DNA of 64,000 bases from Candidatus Methylomirabilis sp. Its GTDB lineage: Bacteria > Methylomirabilota > Methylomirabilia > Methylomirabilales > Methylomirabilaceae. The position numbers were made by a program, and so were the translations under genes. The stretch lies in the NCBI RefSeq assembly GCF_028716865.1, contig NZ_JAQUOY010000003.1, positions 62,001 to 126,000 of the forward strand, given 5' to 3'. Shown here piece after piece: positions 17,237 through 27,790 of the stretch. The notes under the pieces are model-generated. The model saw only the letters and a program-made list of their open reading frames with translations, did no database searches and was not told the DNA's origin. Within the stretch, counting starts at the first letter, position 1, and the number at the start of each line of letters is the position of its first letter.

Positions 17237-19252
17237 ATGCGAGAATCGAAAGATCCGAAGCCGCTTCAGTATGAAGCGGGGCGGACCGCTCAGAAACAGT
17301 GGGCCGAGGAGCGAGATCGCCTGTACGCTGTCCTGGAAGCCACCTCTGACGGGATAGCGCTGTTTGATCCCGAAGGCCGGCTACTGCTTGCCAACCTGAC
17401 CTTCCGCAAGTATTTCGGGTTGATCCCCGAAGACCTGGCGCATGAGGATCCGGCCGCGACCCTTGAGTTTTTGAGGTCACGGGCAAAGAACCCCGCCGAG
17501 TTCGAGCGAAGCTTCCGGGGGCTTCTGTTGCATCCCGAGACGACGGAACATGATACGATCGAGCTCAAGCTGCCCTACCCTCGCGTCCTCCTGCGCATAC
17601 GCACCCCGGTACGGGATGAGGCGGGAGCCGCCGTCGGGCATGTGCATACTGTTCGGGATGTGACCATGGAGCGGGAGGTTGCGCAGACGAAATCGGATTT
17701 CGTTTCTACCGTCTCACATGAGTTACGGACCCCGCTGACCTCCATCAAAGGCTCACTGCAGCTCATTATGGGCAACCCGCAGAATCTACTTCCCTTCCAG
17801 CGGGAGTTGTTGAGTATCTGCCTGAGGAATGCCGATCGCCTGATCCGCCTCGTCAACGATGTCCTGGACCTCTCCAAGATTGAAGCGAGGAAGCTTACGC
17901 TGAAGTTGTCCGAGCAGAACGTGCCGCACCTCGTCGAGCTCGCCCTGGCGAGCGTGAGCATGCTGGCGAAGGAACGGCAGACCACTGTCGAGGTGAGCCT
18001 GCCTTCGGACCTGCCTCCGATTCAGGCCGACCAGGATCGGATTGTCCAGGTCCTGACTAACCTGTTGAGCAACGCTATCAAGTTCTCCGGACCCGCAGAG
18101 CGCGTGCGCGTCGTCGCGGAGCTCAGGCGCGTCGCCGGGGATGATGAGGGTATAGTGCGCGGGCGGAGAGGTGTGGACCAGGCGATCGAATTCAGCGTGA
18201 TCGACCGGGGTCGAGGCATCGCGCAGGAGGATTTCGATAAGCTGTTCGTGTCTTTTCACCAATTGGATAGTTCAGCCGCGCGGGAGACCGCTGGGACCGG
18301 CCTCGGGCTGGCCATCTGTAAGGGGATTGTCGAAGAGCACGGGGGCAGGATCCGGGCCCGCTCGGATGGGCTCGGTCTCGGGACGACTGTCACGTTCCTT
18401 CTCCCCGTGGGGGGACCGCCCAGGCGCCGTCTTGTCGTGGCTGATGACGACTCATTGTTCGTCAGCCTCCTGGTAGAGGTATTTGAGTCTGCAGGCTACC
18501 TGGTGACGTCGGCTCCAGATGGAGAGGCGGCCCTGCAGATGATCGAGCAGGCCATACCGGATCTACTGATCCTGGATCTGCTGCTTCCTCGAGTGAATGG
18601 GTGGGAGATCCTGAAGATTCTCCGGGAGAAGGCAACGACACGGGACCTGCCGATTCTAGCCGTGACCTCCCTGGGCGCTTCTGATGCCGAACAAACTCTT
18701 GCCCTTGGAGCGGACGACTACCTGAGCAAACCGATCTCTCTCTCTGTCATAGCCGACACGGTCGGTCGTCTCATCACTGAGGCGGAGCGCCGGCGGCGAG
18801 AGACCGAGGCGGAGACGGCGGCTGAACGGTTGCTGGCGGCCCGACCCGTGGGAGCCCAAAAGGCGGAGAAGGCTCGCCTTCGCATCCTGGTCGTCGAGGA
18901 CAATCCGATCAATATGGAGCTGATGATCGAACTGCTGGAACGGGGAGGATACGAGGTCTACACGTGCGCTGATGGGCGAGAGGTGATACAGCAGACCAAG
19001 ACGCATCGGCCGGACCTCATCCTGCTCGACATCAACCTGCCGCATATTGATGGCTTGACACTTACCCGGATGCTTCGAGAGGATCCGGAGACTCGATCTA
19101 TTATGATTCTCGCCATCAGCGCCTACTCCGTGGCAGACGACAAGGAGCGGATCCGCCAGGCGGGGTGTGATGGGTTCATCCCCAAGCCGATCGACACCAG
19201 GATCTTCCTTCAGACGATCTCGATGCTCCTCGATCGCGGCAAAGCCCCGTAG
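17237..19252 (+). CDS. Hybrid histidine kinase (PAS-HisKA-HATPase-REC-REC)
   Basis: A 671-residue soluble hybrid kinase. PAS is about residues 25-140. HisKA carries H161 in VSHELRTPLTSIKGS, and HATPase_c ends with GTGLGLAICKG. Two receiver domains follow: about 398-515 (LLILDLLLPRVNGWEI) and about 549-670 (LILLDINLPHIDG, ending in FIPKPID). No membrane segment is seen. ATG 17237 is chosen because it follows the stop of the previous gene and a GGGGA; ATG 17222 is possible but overlaps the upstream gene without a ribosome site. It probably acts with the PilB-receiver fusion just before it. Confidence 0.9.
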   Translation: MRESKDPKPLQYEAGRTAQKQWAEERDRLYAVLEATSDGIALFDPEGRLLLANLTFRKYFGLIPEDLAHEDPAATLEFLRSRAKNPAEFERSFRGLLLHPETTEHDTIELKLPYPRVLLRIRTPVRDEAGAAVGHVHTVRDVTMEREVAQTKSDFVSTVSHELRTPLTSIKGSLQLIMGNPQNLLPFQRELLSICLRNADRLIRLVNDVLDLSKIEARKLTLKLSEQNVPHLVELALASVSMLAKERQTTVEVSLPSDLPPIQADQDRIVQVLTNLLSNAIKFSGPAERVRVVAELRRVAGDDEGIVRGRRGVDQAIEFSVIDRGRGIAQEDFDKLFVSFHQLDSSAARETAGTGLGLAICKGIVEEHGGRIRARSDGLGLGTTVTFLLPVGGPPRRRLVVADDDSLFVSLLVEVFESAGYLVTSAPDGEAALQMIEQAIPDLLILDLLLPRVNGWEILKILREKATTRDLPILAVTSLGASDAEQTLALGADDYLSKPISLSVIADTVGRLITEAERRRRETEAETAAERLLAARPVGAQKAEKARLRILVVEDNPINMELMIELLERGGYEVYTCADGREVIQQTKTHRPDLILLDINLPHIDGLTLTRMLREDPETRSIMILAISAYSVADDKERIRQAGCDGFIPKPIDTRIFLQTISMLLDRGKAP

Positions 19253-19349
19253 GAGCGACCCACCGGATCGGTCGTAACTGCTGAGATGCCGCTGCCGCGA
19301 TGGTCCGGTCCCGGTCCTTGTCCTGGGAGCACGCATCCCTGAAGCTGCC

Positions 19350-19378
19350 TTGACAGTGACCAAGGGGCTTCCTATAAT
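19350..19378 (+). promoter_or_regulatory. Consensus sigma-70 promoter for lysS-lolC-lolD
   Basis: An exact TTGACA (19350-19355), a 17-base spacer and an exact TATAAT (19373-19378) stand 27 bases before the lysS start. It is the only perfect -35/-10 pair I found in the window. Confidence 0.85.
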
Positions 19379-19405
19379 CGAACACATCTGACAACTGGAG
19401 GCTTT

Positions 19406-20908
19406 GTGGAAGAACACAGTCCGTTGGTAGTCGAGCGGATGCGGAAGCTGGCGGAGCTTGAGGCAGCCGGCGTGGATCCCTATCCGGCTCGCTTTGAAGT
19501 CCGAAACCTCATGGCCGATCTTCACCGGGAGTACGCTGTCCTCCCTGAAGACGCCAATGCAGCGCCGGATGTGGCCATCGCCGGCCGCCTGATATCCCTG
19601 CGCCATCACGGCAAGGTTACCTTTGCCCACCTCCAGGACTGCTCCGGCAGGATGCAACTCTACCTTTCGCAGGACACGCTGGGCGCGAAGGCCTACGACT
19701 TCTGCAAGAAGCTGGATGTTGGCGACTACCTGGGGGTGGAGGGCCAACTCTTCCGAACGCGGACTGGGGAACTCACGGTGCGAGCCCGGACGGTTCAGCT
19801 CTTGTCGAAGTCGCTGCGGCCGCTGCCGGAAAAGTGGCATGGGCTGACCGATGTAGAGACCCGCTTTCGCCAGCGCTACCTGGATCTCATCGTGAACCGC
19901 CAGGTCGCAGACGCCTTCAGGACACGCAGCCGCCTGATCGCGGAGATCCGCCGCTTCCTTGACTCGAGGGGGTTTTTGGAGGTCGAGACCCCCATGATGC
20001 AGGCGATGGCCGGCGGCGCCATGGCGCGCCCCTTTGTCACCCATCACAACGCTCTCGACCTCACGTTGTATCTGAGGATTGCCCCTGAGCTCTATCTGAA
20101 GCGGCTCGTTGTAGGAGGATTCGATCGGGTCTTCGAGATCAACCGGAACTTTCGGAATGAGGGGATCTCCACCCAACACAACCCCGAGTTTACGATGTTG
20201 GAGTTCTACCAGGCGTATGCCGATTACCGGGATCTGATGGCGATGACGGAAGCGATGCTGGCTCACCTGGCCAAGGAGATCACGGGGGACCAGGAGGTGA
20301 CGTATCAGGGGCAGCGGATCTCCTTCGCTCCGCCCTGGCCGAGGCTGACGCTTGAGGAGGCCCTCGTCACGCTGGCTGGACTTGATGCAGAGGCCCTCAA
20401 GACAGAAGAGGGACTGAGTGCCTTGGCCGGACGCCATGGTGTGAACATCGCGCCGGGGTGGGGCAGGGGGAAGGTGCTGGCTGAGCTGTTCGACACCCTG
20501 GTGGAGTCGAAGCTCTTACAGCCCACGTTCATCATCGATTTTCCCACCGAGCTTTCCCCCTTGGCCAAAGCGACACAAGGAGAGCCGACGACGGTTCAGC
20601 GGTTCGAGTTGTTCGTGGGCGGGATGGAGATCGCCAATGCCTACTCCGAGTTGAACGATCCGCGCGAGCAGCGCGCCCGCTTTCTTGACCAGTTGCGGCA
20701 GCGTGATCAAGGCGATCTGGAGGCCCATGGCCTGGATGAGGATTATCTGCGCGCATTGGAGTATGGGATGCCGCCGACGGCTGGTGAGGGAATCGGCATC
20801 GACCGGCTGGCTATGCTCTTCACCGACTCCGCCTCCATACGCGATGTCATCCTCTTCCCTCTCCTGAAGCCGGCCCAAGGCGAACAGGGTAGCGCCGATG
20901 CCGTTTGA
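19406..20908 (+). CDS. lysS: Lysyl-tRNA synthetase, class II
   Basis: Charges tRNA-Lys with lysine in the cytoplasm. The 500-residue protein has an N-terminal OB-fold (about 55-150, [20 protein letters not shown]) and a class II core with motif 2 ([18 protein letters not shown]) and motif 3 ([14 protein letters not shown]). Length is normal. The start is GTG 19406, preceded by TGGAGG; no in-frame ATG fits the family N-terminus. Its last 11 bases overlap the lolC start, so lipoprotein-transport genes are read from the strong lysS promoter. Confidence 0.96.
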   Translation: MEEHSPLVVERMRKLAELEAAGVDPYPARFEVRNLMADLHREYAVLPEDANAAPDVAIAGRLISLRHHGKVTFAHLQDCSGRMQLYLSQDTLGAKAYDFCKKLDVGDYLGVEGQLFRTRTGELTVRARTVQLLSKSLRPLPEKWHGLTDVETRFRQRYLDLIVNRQVADAFRTRSRLIAEIRRFLDSRGFLEVETPMMQAMAGGAMARPFVTHHNALDLTLYLRIAPELYLKRLVVGGFDRVFEINRNFRNEGISTQHNPEFTMLEFYQAYADYRDLMAMTEAMLAHLAKEITGDQEVTYQGQRISFAPPWPRLTLEEALVTLAGLDAEALKTEEGLSALAGRHGVNIAPGWGRGKVLAELFDTLVESKLLQPTFIIDFPTELSPLAKATQGEPTTVQRFELFVGGMEIANAYSELNDPREQRARFLDQLRQRDQGDLEAHGLDEDYLRALEYGMPPTAGEGIGIDRLAMLFTDSASIRDVILFPLLKPAQGEQGSADAV

Positions 20909-22148
20909 ACTGTTCGTGGGGCTTCGATATCTGAAGGCGAGGCGAGGGCAGGCGTTTATCTCCCTGATTACGCTGATCTCTATCGGCGGCGTCGCCCTTG
21001 GCGTCATGGCGCTTATTGTCGTCCTGGCGGTCATGAGCGGGTTTGAGCGTGACCTTCGAAGCAAAATCCTCGGAACCAATGCCCACCTCTGGATCATACG
21101 CTATGGGGATCGAGGGGTGGAGGAGCCGGCTCGGACGCTTGCGCAGGTTCGCGATGTTCCGCACGTGGTGGCCGTGTCTCCTTTCACCTACCATCAGGTG
21201 ATGCTGAGCGCAGGCCGAGGCGCGGGAGGAGCGGTCCTTCGTGGGATCGATCTCGACTCCGCGCGGGAGGTCACGGCGTTGACCAGAAGCTTCACCGAGG
21301 TCGATCCGGCGCGGCTGACAGGGCCGGCCGAGGGGAGCGGATGGCATCTTGACCCCGAGGGGATCATCATCGGGCGCGCCTTGGCCACGAATCTCGGGGT
21401 GGGCCTCGGCGGGCGGGTGAACGTCATTTCTCCCTTCGGCAATGTCATGACCCCATTCGGGCTTGCGCCGCGCATGCGAAGTTTCACCGTGGCCGGGATC
21501 TTCGAGATGGGAATGTATGAATACGACAGCGCTCTGGCCTATATCGGCATCACAGCGGCTCAGCAGCTCTTCCAGATGGGACAATCAGTGACAGGGATCG
21601 AGGTGAAGGTGGACGATCTATACAGAGCGAAGGAGGTGGGAGCGGAGATTCAGCGACGCCTTGGGTTCCCGTACGTCGCAAAAGACTGGATGCAGTTGCA
21701 CCGCAACCTCTTTGCCGCCCTGAAGCTGGAAAAGATCGCCATGTTTATCATCCTGACGATGATTGTGCTGGTAGCCGCTTTTAACATCGTGAGCACCCTG
21801 ATTATGAAGGTAATGGACAAGGGGGCGGAGATCGGCATCTTGAAGTCGATCGGCGCCACCTCCAGGAGCATTATGTTGATCTTCATGGTGGAGGGATTGG
21901 TGATCGGGCTTGTCGGTACCCTGTTGGGGACTGCGGGGGGCGCGATTATCTGTAAACTGCAGGAGACCTATAAAATCGTCAGACTCCAGGGGGATGTCTA
22001 TCTGCTGGATGCCCTCCCGATCTTAATGAAAGAGACCGACCTGATTTTGATCGCCTCCTCGACGCTGGTCTTAAGTTTCCTCGCGACGCTCTACCCTTCC
22101 TGGCGGGCGGCCAGGCTTGACCCGGTCGTCGCGATCCGCTATGAGTGA
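20898..22148 (+). CDS. lolC: Lipoprotein-releasing system permease LolC/LolE
   Basis: The inner-membrane permease subunit of the LolCDE ABC complex, which detaches lipoproteins from the inner membrane for transfer to LolA. The 416-residue protein has the family N-terminus [20 protein letters not shown], one N-terminal membrane helix (about 24-47), a large periplasmic domain and three C-terminal helices (FtsX/MacB type). A single permease gene next to lolD suggests a homodimeric LolF-like arrangement rather than separate LolC and LolE. It overlaps lysS by 11 bases and lolD by 8. Confidence 0.93.
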   Translation: MPFELFVGLRYLKARRGQAFISLITLISIGGVALGVMALIVVLAVMSGFERDLRSKILGTNAHLWIIRYGDRGVEEPARTLAQVRDVPHVVAVSPFTYHQVMLSAGRGAGGAVLRGIDLDSAREVTALTRSFTEVDPARLTGPAEGSGWHLDPEGIIIGRALATNLGVGLGGRVNVISPFGNVMTPFGLAPRMRSFTVAGIFEMGMYEYDSALAYIGITAAQQLFQMGQSVTGIEVKVDDLYRAKEVGAEIQRRLGFPYVAKDWMQLHRNLFAALKLEKIAMFIILTMIVLVAAFNIVSTLIMKVMDKGAEIGILKSIGATSRSIMLIFMVEGLVIGLVGTLLGTAGGAIICKLQETYKIVRLQGDVYLLDALPILMKETDLILIASSTLVLSFLATLYPSWRAARLDPVVAIRYE

Positions 22149-22821
22149 GTTGATCAGAGCGCATGGCGTCTACAAGTCGTTTCAGGTCGATGGCGGAACA
22201 GTTGAGGTTTTGAAGGGTGTGGACCTCAGTATTGAAAAGGGAGCATTCATCGCCATCGTAGGACCTTCAGGCGCCGGCAAGAGCACGTTCCTGCATCTGC
22301 TCGGCGCCCTGGATCGCCCAACCGCTGGTGAGATTTTCTATGAGAATGTCGGCCTTGGGCAGATGGACGATGGGCAACTGGCCGGTTTTCGCAACCAGAC
22401 TGTCGGCTTTATCTTTCAGTTCCATCATCTGCTGCCGGAGTTTACCGCACTGGAGAATGTCATGATGCCCCTCCTGGTCGCGCGGCAGAAGCGCTCACAG
22501 GCACGGGAGATCGCCGCGTCCCTGCTGAGGGAGGTGGGGCTCGAACCCAGGCTCTTACATCGCCCTTCTGAACTCTCCGGTGGGGAGCAGCAGCGAGTTG
22601 CGATCGCCAGGGCCCTGGGCGCCTCACCCAAGGTCATCCTTGCGGACGAACCGACCGGGAACCTGGATACCAAGACCGGCGATGCGACCTTTGAACTCCT
22701 CCATCGACTGAATCGAGAACGCGGCCTCACCTTTATCATGGTGACGCACAATGAGAAATTAGCTCATCGGTCGGATCGGATCGTAACCATATTGGATGGT
22801 CGCATTGTAGAGAAGGCTTGA
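22141..22821 (+). CDS. lolD: Lipoprotein-releasing system ATPase LolD
   Basis: The ABC ATPase partner of the preceding permease. The 226-residue protein has Walker A GPSGAGKST, the signature LSGGEQQRVAIARAL and Walker B VILADEPTGNLD. ATG 22141 is chosen because it overlaps the permease stop and gives the usual N-terminus MSELIRAHGVYKSF; an eight-codon extension upstream lies inside the permease gene. The clpC -35 element overlaps its stop codon. Confidence 0.95.
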   Translation: MSELIRAHGVYKSFQVDGGTVEVLKGVDLSIEKGAFIAIVGPSGAGKSTFLHLLGALDRPTAGEIFYENVGLGQMDDGQLAGFRNQTVGFIFQFHHLLPEFTALENVMMPLLVARQKRSQAREIAASLLREVGLEPRLLHRPSELSGGEQQRVAIARALGASPKVILADEPTGNLDTKTGDATFELLHRLNRERGLTFIMVTHNEKLAHRSDRIVTILDGRIVEKA

Positions 22822-22845
22822 AATTCTCAAAGGATCGGCTATACT
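22818..22845 (+). promoter_or_regulatory. Putative sigma-70 promoter of clpC
   Basis: TTGAAA (22818-22823), a 16-base spacer and TATACT (22840-22845) stand 47 bases before the clpC ATG. The -35 overlaps the lolD stop. Confidence 0.55.
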
Positions 22846-22891
22846 GAAAACGTTGGTAACGCGAGGGTGCTGAAGAGAGGGGAGCGAGGAG

Positions 22892-25324
22892 ATGTTCGAG
22901 CGATTCACAGAGCGAGCCCGTAAGGTGATTATCCTGGCCAGGGAGGAGGCGATCCGCCTCGGACACAACTTCGTTGGCACTGAGCACCTGCTGCTCGGAC
23001 TGATCCGTGAGGGCGATGGACTTGCGGTTGCGATTCTCAAAAAGCTGAACGTGAACATCTCCGCAGTGAAAGGCGAGATCGAGAAGATCGTCTCGGTCGG
23101 CTCGGAGTTCAGCCCGGCCGGCGAGATCCCCTTTACCCCGCAGGCGAAAAAGGTCCTGGAATATGCCATCTCTGAAGCCAGATCACTCGGACACAATTAT
23201 ATCGGCACTGAGCACCTGCTGCTCGGGTTGATCCGGGAGGGCGAAGGGATCGCCTCCCTGGTCCTGAGAGACTTCGGCGTCAGCGTGGCCGCGGCCAAGG
23301 CGCAGGCCCAGGAGTTACTGGGTGAGCAGGCCTCCAAGCCCACGACCTCGACCAGGACACCCGCGCTGGATGAGTTCGGTGTGGACCTGACCGCGATGGC
23401 GCGCCAGGACAGGCTGGATCCCGTCATCGGCCGTGAGACGGAGATCGAGCGAGTCATCCAGATTCTCTCGCGTCGGACAAAGAACAACCCGGTCCTGATC
23501 GGGGAGGCCGGCGTGGGGAAGACCGCCATTGTGGAAGGGCTTGCCCAACGGATCGTGGCCAGCAACGTACCCGAGACCCTCCTCAGAAAGCGGGTCGTCC
23601 AGCTTGACCTCGCCGGCATGGTGGCCGGGACCAAGTATCGCGGTCAGTTCGAGGAGCGGCTGAAGGCCGTCGTCAAGGAGATTCAACAGACACAGTCTAT
23701 TATCCTGTTTATCGATGAGTTGCACACGTTGGTGGGCGCCGGCGCCGCAGAGGGCGCGATCGACGCGTCCAGCATGTTGAAGCCGGCGCTTGCGCGCGGG
23801 GAGTTGCAGTGCATCGGTGCGACCACACTCGACGAGTATCGCCGTCACATTGAGAAGGACCGGGCGCTGGAGCGGCGGTTCCAGGCGGTCCAGATCGGGC
23901 CGCCGAGCGTGGAGGAGACGATTCGGATCCTCCGGGAGATTAAGGATCGCTATGAGGCGCATCACTGTGCGGTCATCACCGACGAGGCCGTCACGGCCGC
24001 TGCGCGTCTGTCTCAGCGCTACATCGCCGACCGCTTTCTGCCTGATAAGGCCATTGATGTCATCGACGAGGCCGGCTCACGGGCGCGGCTGAAAACCCTG
24101 ATGTTGCCACAGGATCTCCGCGAGATGGAGAATGAAGTTGAGCGCCTCCGGGCCCAGAAGGAAGACGCGATCCGAACCCAGGCCTTTGAGGTTGCGGCTA
24201 GGCTCCGGGATTCTGAGCGCAAGCTCCGGGCCGAGTTGGAAGAGAAAAAGGCTCACTGGAAGGAGTCCAGGGCGAAGGAGAAGACCGTTGTCACGGCTGA
24301 GGAGGTCGCCTACATCGTCTCCAAGTGGACAGGTATTCCGCTGTACCAGATTGAGGAAGAGGAATCAGCCAAGCTGATCCGGATGGAGCAGGATCTGGCC
24401 AAGCGGGTGGTAGGGCAGACCGAGGCCATCGAGAGCGTAAGTCGCGCGATTCGCCGTTCGCGGGCCGGGATTAAGAACCCGAGCCGTCCCGTCGGATCGT
24501 TCATCTTCCTGGGGCCGACCGGCGTGGGGAAGACCGAGCTGGCCAAGGCGCTGGCGGAATTTCTGTTCGGAACGGAGGACGCGCTGATACGCGTCGATAT
24601 GTCGGAGTACATGGAGCGGTTCTCTACCTCCCGTCTCATTGGCGCCCCTCCGGGGTATATTGGGTACGACGATTCTGGCCAGCTCACCGAAAAGGTTCGG
24701 CGTCGACCGTTTTCTGTCATCCTCCTAGACGAGATAGAAAAAGCCCACCCGGAGGTATTCAATCTACTCCTCCAGATCTTTGAGGATGGTCGCCTGACCG
24801 ACAGCTATGGCCGCATTGTTGACTTTAAGAACACCATACTGATCATGACGAGCAACATCGGCGCCCGTCAGATCGGTCTCCACGCTGCCATGGGCTTTGC
24901 CAAGGGCGGTAGCGAGGCGGTGACATACGATAAGATGAAGGACACCGTCCTTGGCGAACTGAAGCGAGCCTTCAATCCGGAACTGCTGAACCGGATCGAT
25001 GAGGTGATTGTCTTCCACCAGTTGAGCAAAGACGAACTATGCAAGATCGTGGATCTGATGCTTGCCCGCCTCCAGCTTCAGCTTGGTGAGCGCAAGATTT
25101 CGCTTGCGGTCGATGAGAGCGCGAAAGATTTTCTGATCAATCGAGGATTCGACCCAACCCTTGGCGCCAGGCCGTTGCGCCGTGCCATCCAGCGCTACGT
25201 GGAGGATCGATTGGCTGAAGAGGTCTTGAAAGGGCGATTTGCAGAAGGCGCTACCCTCAGGGTGAAACTGGAGGGTGACGCTTTGACATTCGAAGAGATC
25301 GGTCTCCTCGAAGCCCCTAAATAG
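22892..25324 (+). CDS. clpC: ATP-dependent Clp protease ATPase subunit ClpC
   Basis: An AAA+ unfoldase that feeds proteins to ClpP. The 810-residue protein has two Clp-N repeats (1-145; [20 protein letters not shown] and a second copy from about 80), AAA-1 with Walker [10 protein letters not shown], a UVR coiled segment (about 415-450), and AAA-2 with GPTGVGKTE and the sensor region [12 protein letters not shown]. The UVR motif separates ClpC from ClpA and ClpB. The two Clp-N repeats are strongly alike even at DNA level (CACTGAGCACCTGCTGCTCGG occurs in each). ATG 22892 is preceded by GGAGCGAGGAG. clpP is not nearby. Confidence 0.96.
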   Translation: MFERFTERARKVIILAREEAIRLGHNFVGTEHLLLGLIREGDGLAVAILKKLNVNISAVKGEIEKIVSVGSEFSPAGEIPFTPQAKKVLEYAISEARSLGHNYIGTEHLLLGLIREGEGIASLVLRDFGVSVAAAKAQAQELLGEQASKPTTSTRTPALDEFGVDLTAMARQDRLDPVIGRETEIERVIQILSRRTKNNPVLIGEAGVGKTAIVEGLAQRIVASNVPETLLRKRVVQLDLAGMVAGTKYRGQFEERLKAVVKEIQQTQSIILFIDELHTLVGAGAAEGAIDASSMLKPALARGELQCIGATTLDEYRRHIEKDRALERRFQAVQIGPPSVEETIRILREIKDRYEAHHCAVITDEAVTAAARLSQRYIADRFLPDKAIDVIDEAGSRARLKTLMLPQDLREMENEVERLRAQKEDAIRTQAFEVAARLRDSERKLRAELEEKKAHWKESRAKEKTVVTAEEVAYIVSKWTGIPLYQIEEEESAKLIRMEQDLAKRVVGQTEAIESVSRAIRRSRAGIKNPSRPVGSFIFLGPTGVGKTELAKALAEFLFGTEDALIRVDMSEYMERFSTSRLIGAPPGYIGYDDSGQLTEKVRRRPFSVILLDEIEKAHPEVFNLLLQIFEDGRLTDSYGRIVDFKNTILIMTSNIGARQIGLHAAMGFAKGGSEAVTYDKMKDTVLGELKRAFNPELLNRIDEVIVFHQLSKDELCKIVDLMLARLQLQLGERKISLAVDESAKDFLINRGFDPTLGARPLRRAIQRYVEDRLAEEVLKGRFAEGATLRVKLEGDALTFEEIGLLEAPK

Positions 25325-25469
25325 TCTCACCTGTCCGCACCCCATCTCTTCATTATTACAGCCCGTCTGAGCGAGTTTCTCCTTGCGTTTTCGCGGCAAA
25401 GGTGGTAAAGTTCACCCGTTTAATTTGACCGCAGGTATCCCGTCCAGAATCGAGGAGTGATAGCGTTCA

Positions 25470-27770
25470 GTGCAACTCTTCGCAAATAGCGTAAAGGTTC
25501 TCGCCGCCGGTTCTCTCTTTCTCTTTTTGGTCTTGGCGTTCGGCAAAGCTTACGGCCAGGAACAGACACAGGTCAAACAACTCGATATCAAGGGAAGCCG
25601 AAAGATCGACGAGGCTACGATCCGGTTCAAGCTTAAGACCAGGGTTGGAGAGCCGTTCTCTCTGGAAAAGATCAGGGAGGATGTTAAAACCGTCTACCGG
25701 TTAGGCTTCTATGACGATGTCGCTGTGGATGCCGAAGTCTTTGAGGGGGGCCTGAAGATTACCTTCATCCTCACAGAAAAGCCGACCATTCGGGAAGTAA
25801 AGATACGAGGTAATAAACAGATTGGTACGGAGAAGATCAAAGAGAAACTCACGCTGGCTGAAGGCGGAGTGTTCAACCCTCAAGCCGTGACGGCGAATGC
25901 GGAAAAGGTCCGGTTGTTTTATGAAGAAGAGGGATATTACCAGGCAAAGGTCCTCCCACAGGTAGACAAAACCCCGGAGGGAGACATTGCGATCGCCTAC
26001 GAGATCAAAGAAGGGGAGAAGTTTGAGATTTCTACTATTCGGATCCTTGGGGCCAAAGGGTTAAGCGAAGAGGAGATCAAGCTGCGCATGGCCACCAGGG
26101 AGCTGCTCTTGTTCTTCTTTTTTGGGACGCTGAAACGTGATGAACTGCAACGCGACCTGGATCGGATCAAGGCGTTCTACCTAGATAACGGCTATCTTGA
26201 TATTAAAGTGGGGGAGCCGGAGATCCGGGCGATCGAGGCAAAGCAGAAGCTCGAGATCAGCGTGCGCGTAGAAGAGGGCCCACGGTATCGGGTCGGGGAG
26301 CTGCGGGTAACGGGCCACACCGTCTTTTCTACCGAGGAGGTATTGAAGCCGCTTCAGATCGCCAGGCAGGGTATCTTCAGTCGGGAGATACTCCAGCGGG
26401 ACATACTGACCCTTACCGACCGGTATTCGGAGCGCGGCTATCTGTTTGCGGATATCGCCCCGACTATCAACACCGATCGAGAGAACCATATCGTGGATGT
26501 GGGCCTGGAGATCAGTGAAGGGAAGCAGGCCTTCCTGGAGCGGATTGAGATCTCAGGCAACACAAAGACCAGAGACAAAGTAGTCAGACGGGAGATCCCT
26601 CTGAACGAGGGCGACCTGTACAATAGCCGCCTGTTGGCGCGTGGTCGCCAGAATCTGAACAACCTTGGCTACTTTGAGGATGTCAAGATTGAGACCCGTC
26701 GGGGCACGGTTGAGGATCGGGTGGATATCGATGTCATGGTAAAGGAGAAGCCGACCGGCTCCTTCAGTATCGGAGGCGGCTTCAGCTCGATTGACGGGAT
26801 CCTGGGTTCGGGCTCTATCACCCAAGATAACTTCCTCGGATTGGGCCAGCGAATCTCACTCTCAGGACAGCTCGGCGCAAGGGCAACTCGACTTGCCCTG
26901 AGCTTCTTCGATCCTCACATCCTGGACACCGAGACCTCACTGGACTTCTCGCTGTTCAACCAACGCCTGCTCTTCAACGAGCAGATCGGCTTTGATCAGG
27001 ATACCAAGGGCGGATCGATCGCCTTTGGCCGGCGGCTCTACAAGGAGTTGTTCGGTACTCTGGGGTATCGGTGGGAGTCGGATCGGATCTTTAATCTCAT
27101 CGCGAACGCGCCGACTCTGATTCAACGCCAGAAAGGGACGAGTACGACCGGACGGGTTTCGTTGGGTCTCGCGTTGAACCTTACGGACAATCGCCTCGAT
27201 CCAACCAGAGGCTTCAACGGGGCTGCAACGGTCCAGATCGCCGGGACCTTTCTGGGCGGGGAGAACAAGTTCAATCGCTTCAACCTCGATCTGGGTTACT
27301 ACCACCCAATGGTGTGGAAGCTGGTCGGTCATATCCGCGGGAACCTGATTGTCGCGGAGCCTTATGGCGGGAAAAGTCTGCCGGTTCAGGAACGAATCTA
27401 TCTCGGTGGCACGACTACGGTTCGCGGGTTCCAGACCTTCCGCTTGAGCCCTAAGGAAACGGTGATAAACCCCGTGACCGGCACAACGACCGAGGAAAGG
27501 ACCGGCGGCAACAAGGCCCTCTACTTCAACAACGAAGTAATGTTTCCCATCTATGAGCCGTTGGGCCTGAAGGGTCTGCTCTTTTTCGATGCGGGTAATG
27601 TCTGGAAAGAGGGGGAAAGTCTTTCGTTAGACTTGCGACCGACGGCAGGAGGCGGAGTTCGCGTTGCTACCCCTTTCGGTCTCGTGCGGGTTGAGTGGGG
27701 CCTCAACCTGGATAAGAAGCCAGGAGAGTCCAGTAGCGCCGTGCACTTGACGGTCGGGTCGACATTTTAG
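25470..27770 (+). CDS. bamA: Outer membrane assembly factor BamA
   Basis: The central component of the outer-membrane protein insertase. The 766-residue protein has a signal peptide (to about residue 28, FGKAYGQ), five POTRA domains (about 30-430) and an Omp85 beta-barrel (about 450-766) with the barrel motif VRGFQTF, ending in a terminal Phe (TVGSTF) as expected for a BAM substrate. The start is a GTG at 25470; GAGGAG is 13 bases upstream, rather far, so the precise start is a little uncertain. Skp follows after 20 bases, then the lipid A genes, as in many Gram-negatives. Confidence 0.95.
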   Translation: MQLFANSVKVLAAGSLFLFLVLAFGKAYGQEQTQVKQLDIKGSRKIDEATIRFKLKTRVGEPFSLEKIREDVKTVYRLGFYDDVAVDAEVFEGGLKITFILTEKPTIREVKIRGNKQIGTEKIKEKLTLAEGGVFNPQAVTANAEKVRLFYEEEGYYQAKVLPQVDKTPEGDIAIAYEIKEGEKFEISTIRILGAKGLSEEEIKLRMATRELLLFFFFGTLKRDELQRDLDRIKAFYLDNGYLDIKVGEPEIRAIEAKQKLEISVRVEEGPRYRVGELRVTGHTVFSTEEVLKPLQIARQGIFSREILQRDILTLTDRYSERGYLFADIAPTINTDRENHIVDVGLEISEGKQAFLERIEISGNTKTRDKVVRREIPLNEGDLYNSRLLARGRQNLNNLGYFEDVKIETRRGTVEDRVDIDVMVKEKPTGSFSIGGGFSSIDGILGSGSITQDNFLGLGQRISLSGQLGARATRLALSFFDPHILDTETSLDFSLFNQRLLFNEQIGFDQDTKGGSIAFGRRLYKELFGTLGYRWESDRIFNLIANAPTLIQRQKGTSTTGRVSLGLALNLTDNRLDPTRGFNGAATVQIAGTFLGGENKFNRFNLDLGYYHPMVWKLVGHIRGNLIVAEPYGGKSLPVQERIYLGGTTTVRGFQTFRLSPKETVINPVTGTTTEERTGGNKALYFNNEVMFPIYEPLGLKGLLFFDAGNVWKEGESLSLDLRPTAGGGVRVATPFGLVRVEWGLNLDKKPGESSSAVHLTVGSTF

Positions 27771-27790
27771 CACCAGGAGGAACAAAACGT

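Noticed and set aside
18656-20437. Minus-strand open frame of 593 codons opposite a hybrid kinase and lysS
   Set aside because: Both genes on the plus strand are clearly real and conserved. The long antisense frame arises from GC-rich codon bias.
23790-24377. Plus-strand alternative frames within clpC
   Set aside because: They overlap the AAA domains of clpC in another frame and show only Arg/Ser-rich compositional noise.
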